This document shows positions 6,118 through 10,987 of a stretch of DNA of 10,987 nt, piece by piece. This stretch comes from DASPTB01 sp035623615. GTDB taxonomy: Bacteria > Actinomycetota > UBA4738. The stretch covers positions 1 to 10,987 of the forward strand of contig DASPTB010000165.1 of NCBI GenBank assembly GCA_035623615.1, written 5' to 3'. The notes beneath the pieces were generated by a model. That model searched no databases. It was not told the origin of the DNA and saw nothing but the letters and a program-made list of their open reading frames with translations. The stretch's first letter is position 1, and each line of letters opens with the position of its first letter. Both the position numbers and the translations under genes were made by a program.

Positions 6118-7332
6118 GTGAACGTCTACTGGGTTGCATTCGTCTGGGTGGCGATGGCGCTCGCTGCGTCGCTCATCAGCATCCGGATCGGTGTGTCGGT
6201 GGCGCTCGTCGAGATTCTCGTCGGCGCGATCGTGGGGAACCTGCCGCACGCGTCGGCCTTCCTGCACCAGACGCAGTTCACCGACTTCCTCGCGTCGATC
6301 GGCTCGATGATGTTGACGTTCCTGGCCGGGGCCGAGATCGATCCGGTGTCGCTGCGAAAGCACTGGAAAGCGAGCCTCAGCATCGGGGCCGTGTCGTTCG
6401 CGCTGCCGTTCGTCGCCGCGTTCCTGTTCGCGTACCTGGCCCTCGGCTGGGCGCTGCACGCGGCCGAGATCGCGGGCGTCGCGCTCAGCACGACTTCTGT
6501 CGCGGTCGTGTATGCGGTCATGGTCGAGACGGGCCTCAACCGGCAGGAGCTCGGCAAGCTGATCCTCGCCGCCTGCTTCGTGACCGACCTTGGGACGGTC
6601 CTCGCGCTCGGAGGCCTGTTCGCCAACTTCGGGTTGCTCCTCCTCGTGTTCGTCGTCGTCAGTGCGGCGGTCCTCGTCGCGCTTCCCGCGACCACGCGCT
6701 TCGTCATTCGCGTCTTCGGGCACCGTGTCAGCGAGCCCGAGATCAAGCTGCTCCTCGTGGTCCTGCTCGGGCTCGGAGCGCTCGCGACCGCCGCCGGCAG
6801 TGAGGCCGTGCTCCCCGCGTACATCGCCGGACTCGTCGTGGCCGGCCTGTTCGTCCACGACCGCGTCCTCGTCGACCGGCTTCGGTCGATCTGTTTCGCC
6901 GTCCTGACCCCGTTCTTCTTCCTGCGCGCCGGCGCGCTGATCTCGGCCCCAGCACTGGTGAGCGGGGCGGGCGTCATCCTCTCTCTGCTGTTGGTGAAGC
7001 TCGTGTCCAAAGGGCTCGGCGTGTGGCCGACGGCGGCCGCCTTCCGCGTGGCCGGCAGGGAGCGGACCTACCTGACGCTCCTCATGTCGACAGGGCTGAC
7101 CTTCGGTTCGATCGCGGCGCTCTACGGGTTGACCCACGGCTTGATCGACAAGGCGCAGTACTCCGAACTGGTGACGGTCGTGCTGCTGTCCGCCTTCGTC
7201 CCGACGCTGATCGCCCAACAGCTCTTCCAGCCGAAGGTCGTGGACGAGGAAGAGGAGGAGGCGCTCGGTGCTGAGGACGTGGCCCCCGTACGCCCGCGCC
7301 GGCCGATGGCGGCTCCGCCCGAAACCGCCTGA
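6118..7332 (+). CDS. Cation/proton antiporter, CPA2 (KefB/NapA-like) family
   Basis: Integral membrane exchanger of 404 aa, predicted to swap Na+ or K+ for H+. I count about 12-13 hydrophobic segments from residue 4 to 370. Family marks are the opening SIRIGVSVALVEILVGAIVGN (21-41), the GAEID loop after helix 3 (71-75), ALSTTSVAVVYAV (122-134), and the ion-site helix FVTDLGTVLAL (154-164) with D157 as probable ion-binding aspartate. Residue 156 is Thr, whereas electrogenic NhaA and NapA carry two aspartates there; this may mean electroneutral exchange, but that is inference. LTPFFFLRAG (263-272) matches the usual conserved PFFFxxxG helix. The protein ends in a short acidic then proline-rich cytoplasmic tail (DEEEEE at 376-381) and lacks the TrkA-N/RCK nucleotide-binding domain of Kef-type channels. 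GTG start as discussed for its ribosome site. It converges on the tetR gene with a 21-base gap. Confidence 0.9.
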   Translation: MNVYWVAFVWVAMALAASLISIRIGVSVALVEILVGAIVGNLPHASAFLHQTQFTDFLASIGSMMLTFLAGAEIDPVSLRKHWKASLSIGAVSFALPFVAAFLFAYLALGWALHAAEIAGVALSTTSVAVVYAVMVETGLNRQELGKLILAACFVTDLGTVLALGGLFANFGLLLLVFVVVSAAVLVALPATTRFVIRVFGHRVSEPEIKLLLVVLLGLGALATAAGSEAVLPAYIAGLVVAGLFVHDRVLVDRLRSICFAVLTPFFFLRAGALISAPALVSGAGVILSLLLVKLVSKGLGVWPTAAAFRVAGRERTYLTLLMSTGLTFGSIAALYGLTHGLIDKAQYSELVTVVLLSAFVPTLIAQQLFQPKVVDEEEEEALGAEDVAPVRPRRPMAAPPETA

Positions 7333-7353
7333 GCCCCTGGAGCGACGACGCGG

Positions 7354-7974
7354 TCAGGCCGACCGGGAGGGCGAGGACACGGCCGGTGCCGGGTCGCCCC
7401 CGAGGCGCTCGACCAGCGTCATCGCGACGCGACGGGCGTCGTTCCGGCCGCGCGCGGGCAGCTCGAGGTCGTGCATGGAGGCGTTTCCCACCGCCAGACA
7501 CATGAGGGCGTACGCGGTGGCGCGGACGTCTCCCCCGTCCACCGAGGGAAACGCCCGGCGAAGCTCGCGCCGGACGGAGCGCTCGAACGTCCCGTACTTC
7601 TGCCGGAGCTGCTCACGAACGTGCGCGTCCCGGTGGCTGACCGCCATCAGTGCGTCGATGAGCGCGTCATCGCGGCTGTCGGCGAACTCCGCGCCCATCA
7701 GGTAGTCGACCAGTGCACGGGTGCCGCCCGCCGCACCCGCCCGGCCGATGATGTCGCGGTAGAACGAAACCGTTCGATCGATGATCCCGTCGATGAGCGC
7801 CCGGGTCAGATCCTCGCGGTTGCCGCAGTAGTGGCGGATGAGGCTCCGCGGAAGCCCGGCCTGCTCGGCGATCCGCTCCAAGGAACTCCCCTCCAGGCCG
7901 TACCGCAGCACACAGACCTCGAACGCCTCGAGGATCTGCGGCCGCCGTTCGTCGGCCAGGCTCGGCCGGGCCAT
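7354..7974 (-). CDS. TetR-family transcriptional regulator
   Basis: DNA-binding repressor of 206 aa. The N-terminal domain (about 8-58) holds a clear helix-turn-helix: SSLERIAEQAGLPRSLIRHY (30-49), followed by the typical GNREDL that opens helix 4. The C-terminal remainder (60-190) is a helical ligand-binding and dimerisation domain with no residue pattern that reveals the ligand; the last 15 residues are Ser/Pro-rich. I place the start at the ATG at 7974, preceded by AAGG nine bases upstream; the frame stays open to a TTG at 8046, but that would run through the operator. The divergent gene pair (binding protein and hydrolase) is the likely target, and the operator overlapping both promoters suggests autoregulation too. 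TetR/AcrR members are often simply annotated by fold, and the ligand here is unknown. Confidence 0.94.
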   Translation of the reverse strand: MARPSLADERRPQILEAFEVCVLRYGLEGSSLERIAEQAGLPRSLIRHYCGNREDLTRALIDGIIDRTVSFYRDIIGRAGAAGGTRALVDYLMGAEFADSRDDALIDALMAVSHRDAHVREQLRQKYGTFERSVRRELRRAFPSVDGGDVRATAYALMCLAVGNASMHDLELPARGRNDARRVAMTLVERLGGDPAPAVSSPSRSA

Positions 7975-8018
7975 CCGTTCCCGCCTTCCCTGCTCGTGGC
8001 CGCCGGTCGCGGCCCCGC

Positions 8019-8047
8019 TGGACAAATACTTTGTCACATATGACAAT
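8019..8047 (+). promoter_or_regulatory. Probable sigma70-type promoter of the binding protein-hydrolase operon
   Basis: TGGACA (8019-8024; five of six to TTGACA) and GACAAT (8042-8047; four of six to TATAAT) are separated by 17 bases. This would start transcription near 8054, giving a leader of about 27 bases with the ribosome site at 8069. The operator lies within the spacer and -10, the usual place for steric repression. Confidence 0.45.
8021..8046. promoter_or_regulatory. Probable TetR operator with three half-sites
   Basis: Two overlapping perfect inverted repeats are present. GACAAA-TAC-TTTGTC covers 8021-8035, and TTGTCA-CATA-TGACAA covers 8031-8046, the middle half-site being shared. 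The outer GACAA copies (8021 and 8042) are 21 bases apart, two helical turns, so they face the same side of the helix. This AT-rich island stands out in the GC-rich surroundings and sits in the divergent tetR/binding-protein gap, which is the expected place for the operator of the adjacent TetR protein. Confidence 0.65.
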
Positions 8048-8050
8048 CAA
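8023..8050 (-). promoter_or_regulatory. Possible tetR promoter
   Basis: On the minus strand TTGATT (8050-8045) and TATTTG (8028-8023) are 16 bases apart, a weak -35/-10 pair overlapping the same operator. If real, the TetR protein would repress its own gene as well. Confidence 0.25.
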
Positions 8051-8068
8051 CCGCCCGGCTACGCGATC

Positions 8069-8078
8069 GGAGGTGATC
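8069..8078 (+). promoter_or_regulatory. Near-perfect ribosome binding site of the binding-protein gene
   Basis: GGAGGTGATC is a ten-base match to the complement of the 16S rRNA 3' end and lies just ahead of the ATG at 8081. It predicts strong translation once the operon is derepressed, and settles the start. Confidence 0.8.
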
Positions 8079-8080
8079 CC

Positions 8081-9796
8081 ATGAGGGAAGGGCGCACTCC
8101 GGGGCGGCCGCTCGGAGGGCCGCGCGGCTGCCAGATGGTGTTCGGCCTCGCGCTCCTGCTCCTGGCGTCCGCGTGCACGAGCTCGGGCTCGGGTGGCGGC
8201 TCAACGGGCTCGACCCCACGCAGCGGCGGCCAGCTCCGCATCGGCATCACGCAAACCCCGGACAACCTCAACCCGTTCGTGGGCTACGAGCAGGTGAGCT
8301 ACGACATCTGGGAGAACATCTACCCGCAGCTCGACCAGTACGACACGAAGACGCTCGCCATCGAGCCCGACTTCGCCACGAGCTGGACGACCTCCTCGGA
8401 CGGCCTCACGTGGACGTTCCACACCCGTCCGAACGCCGAGTGGTCCGACGGTAAGCCGCTGACGGCGGCCGACGCCGCCTGGACGATCAACACCATCATG
8501 ACGTTCGCCAAAGGGCCCACCGCGAACCTGGCCGGCGACGTCGCGCACCTGAAGACGGCAACCGCCACCGACGCGAACACGCTGGTCCTTCACTACGCCG
8601 AGCCCGTCGCCAACGTCCTGCCCAACCTCCAGGTGATCCCGATCCTCCCCGAGCACGTCTGGGCACCGATCGCCGGCACCGACGGGAAGAAGCTGCGCAC
8701 GTACCCGAACCTCCCCAAGGACGGGCAGCCCGTCGTCGGAGGGGGCGCGTTCGTCCTGTCGCAGTACAAGACGAACCAGGTCGCACTGTTCACCCGGAAT
8801 CCGCACTGGTACGGACCGAAGCCGTACATCGATGGGTTCGGCCTGGAGTTCTTCACCGATGCCGACGCGATGATCGCGGCAATGAAGAGCGGCTCCATCG
8901 ACGCCATCGCCTCGCCGCAGGGCATCCCGCCGACGAGCGTCAAGACCCTGCAGGTGAATGGGATCCACGTGTTCGTCGGCCCGAGCCTCACGTGGCCGGA
9001 CTTCATCCTGAACGCCAACACGCACAAGGCGCAGCACCGCGAGCTGCTGAACCCACTCGTCCGTGAGGCGTTCGAGTACGCGGTCGACCGCAACTCGATC
9101 GTGAAGACCGCGTACCTCGGCTACGCGCAACCCGGTGCCTCGATCATTCCGCCGAGCACCGGCGCGTGGCACGACGCGAGCATCAAGCCGCTGCCGTTCG
9201 ACCTGACGAAGGCGGCCCAGTTGCTCGACCAGGCCGGCGACACGATGGGACCGAACGGGGTCCGCGTCGCGGACGGCCACCCCATGTCCTACACCGTCAT
9301 CTTCGCGAGCGACGAGAGCGGTCCCGGCGACAGGGCGTTCCAGATCATGCAGCAGGACTTCGGGAAGATCGGGGTCCGCCTCAACCAGAAGACGCAGGAC
9401 GCCGACGCGGCGACGCTCTCCATGTACGGCCCGGACTACACGTCCTACCCGTTCGATCTGGCGATGTGGGGCTGGATCACCCTGCTCGACCCCGACTACA
9501 TGCTCGCAGTGCCGACCTGCGCGCAGTGGGGCGTGCTGAACGACTCCGGCTACTGCAACAAGACCTACGACAAGCTCTACCAGGAGCAGGGGACGGCGAC
9601 CGACCCCGCCCAGCGCCGCGCCATCGTGTACCAGATGCAGAAGATGATCTACGACGCGCGCGCCTACATCGTGCTCGCCTATCTCGACACGCTCGAGGCA
9701 TGGAGCACGAAGTGGGCGGGCCTCGTGGAGTCGTCCCAGGGCTTCTTCAACCAGTTCTCCAAGGCGAGCATGATCGGCGCCCACCAGGTCGGCTGA
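8081..9796 (+). CDS. ABC transporter substrate-binding lipoprotein, family 5 (peptide/nickel type)
   Basis: Secreted, membrane-anchored solute receptor of 571 aa. The signal peptide has basic residues (R5, R9, R15), a hydrophobic core (19-29) and a lipobox ending LASAC with the lipidated cysteine C32, followed by a Ser/Gly linker (33-50). The mature domain is SBP_bac_5: IEPDFATSW (94-102), then WTFHTRPNAEWSDGKPLTAAD (111-131), the classic fingerprint of OppA/DppA-like proteins. VREAFEYAVDRNSIV (327-341) and WGWITLLDPDYM (463-474) are further family blocks. C480 and C492 may form a disulfide in the GYCN loop. Family 5 receptors bind oligopeptides, dipeptides, nickel or glycosides; the ligand is not deducible here. 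No permease or ATPase gene follows directly. Instead the stop overlaps the start of a hydrolase gene, so both are made together, probably under control of the divergent TetR. Confidence 0.95.
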   Translation: MREGRTPGRPLGGPRGCQMVFGLALLLLASACTSSGSGGGSTGSTPRSGGQLRIGITQTPDNLNPFVGYEQVSYDIWENIYPQLDQYDTKTLAIEPDFATSWTTSSDGLTWTFHTRPNAEWSDGKPLTAADAAWTINTIMTFAKGPTANLAGDVAHLKTATATDANTLVLHYAEPVANVLPNLQVIPILPEHVWAPIAGTDGKKLRTYPNLPKDGQPVVGGGAFVLSQYKTNQVALFTRNPHWYGPKPYIDGFGLEFFTDADAMIAAMKSGSIDAIASPQGIPPTSVKTLQVNGIHVFVGPSLTWPDFILNANTHKAQHRELLNPLVREAFEYAVDRNSIVKTAYLGYAQPGASIIPPSTGAWHDASIKPLPFDLTKAAQLLDQAGDTMGPNGVRVADGHPMSYTVIFASDESGPGDRAFQIMQQDFGKIGVRLNQKTQDADAATLSMYGPDYTSYPFDLAMWGWITLLDPDYMLAVPTCAQWGVLNDSGYCNKTYDKLYQEQGTATDPAQRRAIVYQMQKMIYDARAYIVLAYLDTLEAWSTKWAGLVESSQGFFNQFSKASMIGAHQVG

Positions 9797-10987
9797 TGGA
9801 GCTGACGACGATCGGACCGGCTCCCGTGGACCCGCGCGCAGACGAGGTCATGGTTTCCATGCGCGACGGCGTCCACCTCGCGACCGATGTCTACCTCCCC
9901 GACCGAGGCGGCCCGGCGCCCGCTGTGCTGGTGCGCCTCCCCTACGACAAGTGCGGCCGATACACCTTCATGCCGTACCTCGCGCCGCACTTCAACGAGC
10001 GCGGGTACGCACTGGTGGTGCAGGACGTCCGCGGCAAGTTCCGGTCGGAGGGCGAGACCGTCCCCTACGTCCACGAGGTCGCCGACGGCTACGACACGAT
10101 CGAGTGGATGGTCGGACAGGCCTGGTCGAATGGGCTCGTCGGCATGTTCGGCGACTCGTACTACGGCGTCACCCAGTGGGCGGCCGTCGCGAGTGGCCAC
10201 CCGGCGCTCCGCGCGATCGTCCCGAGGGTCACGAGCGCTGACCTCGGCTCGACCCGGGTGGGGACGTGGTGGGACGAAGGCGTCTCGCCGCTGTACGGCG
10301 CCGACTACTTCGCCCATTACTGGGCCGACCGGATGATCCACGAGTTCGAGGTCGACTGGACGGCTCGCCCGCTGACGGGTGTCTTCGACGAGGCGTTCGA
10401 GAAGATCGGGGCGCGGTCAACGGGGTTCGACATGATGCTCGGGCGCGTCCCGTTCGACGCGTACCCGGACGGGCATCCCTTCGACCGGGTGACCATCCCC
10501 GTGCTGCACTCGGTCGGCTGGTTCGACAACATCATGCCCAACTCCATGCAGGACTACACGACCCTGCGCGGGCGGCCGGACCGGGCGGCGATGCAGTACC
10601 TGGTCGCCGACGCGACGGACCACGAGAACTACCAACTGTCGGAAGTCCCGATCACCGACTCGGACGACCACAACACGAGCGACGCGGATCTCGAGCGGTT
10701 GATCCCGATCTACCTCGGTCCGGGTCTGGAGTTCTTCGACGTCTTCCTTCGTGGAAAGGGGGATTCGGCGAACCTGCCCCAGGTGCGCTGGCGCCTGGGG
10801 CACGCCGACGAGCGCACGGGACCGACCTGGCCCCCGGCCGGCGCCCGCGAGGTCCGCCTCTACCTCGACCGATTGGGTTCCGCCGGCGACGGTCCCGAAG
10901 GCGGCACGCTCGCCGCGGTCGCGAGTCGCGAGGGCTCGTCGGCGCGCTGGGTGCACGATCCCGCGAACCTCGTCCCCTCCACCGTTC
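9796..10987 (+). CDS. CocE/NonD-family serine hydrolase (X-Pro dipeptidyl-peptidase S15 type), 3' partial
   Basis: Alpha/beta-hydrolase of the S15/CocE class, which includes cocaine esterase, X-Pro dipeptidyl peptidases and alpha-amino-acid ester or beta-lactam ester hydrolases. 397 residues are in the window and the C-terminal jelly-roll domain is cut off. MRDGVHLATDVYLP (22-35) is the usual first strand; Y50 in LPYDK is the likely oxyanion-hole tyrosine. VVQDVRGKFRSEG (74-86) is conserved; the nucleophile is S121 in GMFGDSYYG, where the elbow reads GDSYYG. The acid is probably D244 in GWFDN and the base H276 in TDHEN. LEFFDVFLRGKGD (311-323) marks the switch to the C-terminal domain. No signal peptide is seen, so it should act in the cytoplasm. 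ATG shares its A with the preceding TGA (TGATG), with no strong ribosome site, implying coupled translation with the binding protein. Substrate unknown; an imported peptide-like or ester compound is the inference from context. Confidence 0.93.
   Translation, partial: MELTTIGPAPVDPRADEVMVSMRDGVHLATDVYLPDRGGPAPAVLVRLPYDKCGRYTFMPYLAPHFNERGYALVVQDVRGKFRSEGETVPYVHEVADGYDTIEWMVGQAWSNGLVGMFGDSYYGVTQWAAVASGHPALRAIVPRVTSADLGSTRVGTWWDEGVSPLYGADYFAHYWADRMIHEFEVDWTARPLTGVFDEAFEKIGARSTGFDMMLGRVPFDAYPDGHPFDRVTIPVLHSVGWFDNIMPNSMQDYTTLRGRPDRAAMQYLVADATDHENYQLSEVPITDSDDHNTSDADLERLIPIYLGPGLEFFDVFLRGKGDSANLPQVRWRLGHADERTGPTWPPAGAREVRLYLDRLGSAGDGPEGGTLAAVASREGSSARWVHDPANLVPSTV

Noticed and set aside
7308..7329. 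GGCGG/CCGCC stem near the antiporter stop as a terminator
   Set aside because: Only five pairs with a 12-base loop, inside coding sequence and without a T-run; expected by chance at this GC content.
7975..8046. TTG start extending the TetR protein by 24 residues
   Set aside because: The extension would be encoded by the operator and promoter DNA itself and resembles no TetR N-terminus; ATG 7974 begins the usual MARPS-type start.
8201..9784. Long minus-strand open frame of 527 codons across the binding-protein gene
   Set aside because: Antisense shadow of a confidently identified lipoprotein gene; no ribosome site or domain signal.
1..10987. tRNA/rRNA genes, CRISPR arrays, insertion sequences, integration sites
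   Set aside because: Looked for cloverleaf-like segments, regularly spaced direct repeats, transposase motifs and terminal repeats; none could be supported.

Overview
This is a gene-dense, high-GC window (visibly well over 60% G+C, with strong preference for G or C at third codon positions). It most resembles a chromosomal segment of an actinomycete-type bacterium (phylum Actinomycetota; lineage not resolvable from sequence alone). The pointers are GTG starts on two genes, strong GGAGG-type Shine-Dalgarno sites, translationally overlapping operons, an actinobacterial-looking citrate synthase of about 440 aa, and a long-form second permease. I saw no tRNA, rRNA, CRISPR array, insertion sequence or phage gene. 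No gap between genes exceeds 175 bases.

Region 1 (1-4488) concerns nucleoside uptake and breakdown. Three overlapping plus-strand genes encode an ABC importer of the BMP/Nup (nucleoside-type) class: a tandem two-domain ATPase whose 5' end is cut by the window, then two different BPD_transp_2 permeases. The substrate-binding lipoprotein of such systems is not in the window and may lie upstream. A deoxyribose-phosphate aldolase gene, deoC, runs towards them on the minus strand, with only 3 bases between the two stop codons. DeoC would degrade the sugar released from imported deoxynucleosides, so the convergent genes look functionally linked.

Region 2 (4489-7332) is central metabolism and ion homeostasis. 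A 133-base gap separates deoC from the divergent citrate synthase gene gltA. Next is a CPA2-type cation/proton antiporter. Its GTG start follows a 173-base non-coding leader whose Shine-Dalgarno can pair with an upstream CCTCC, which in turn can pair with a second, earlier GGAGG. The two non-coding stretches share a TATCATCG motif that may be a -10 element.

Region 3 (7354-10987) is a regulated uptake and hydrolysis unit. A TetR-family repressor gene (minus strand) is divergent from an operon of a family-5 (oligopeptide/nickel-type) substrate-binding lipoprotein and a CocE/NonD-type serine hydrolase. The two overlap by one base and the hydrolase is cut by the window end. Between regulator and operon lies a compact operator built of three GACAA half-sites. 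It sits inside a plausible -35/-10 promoter for the binding-protein gene. The simplest model is that TetR represses the operon and probably itself, and is released by the imported peptide-like or ester compound that the hydrolase then cleaves.

The best candidates for something not yet described are the structured antiporter leader, the triple half-site operator, and the binding protein-hydrolase pairing. No wholly unknown gene family was seen.
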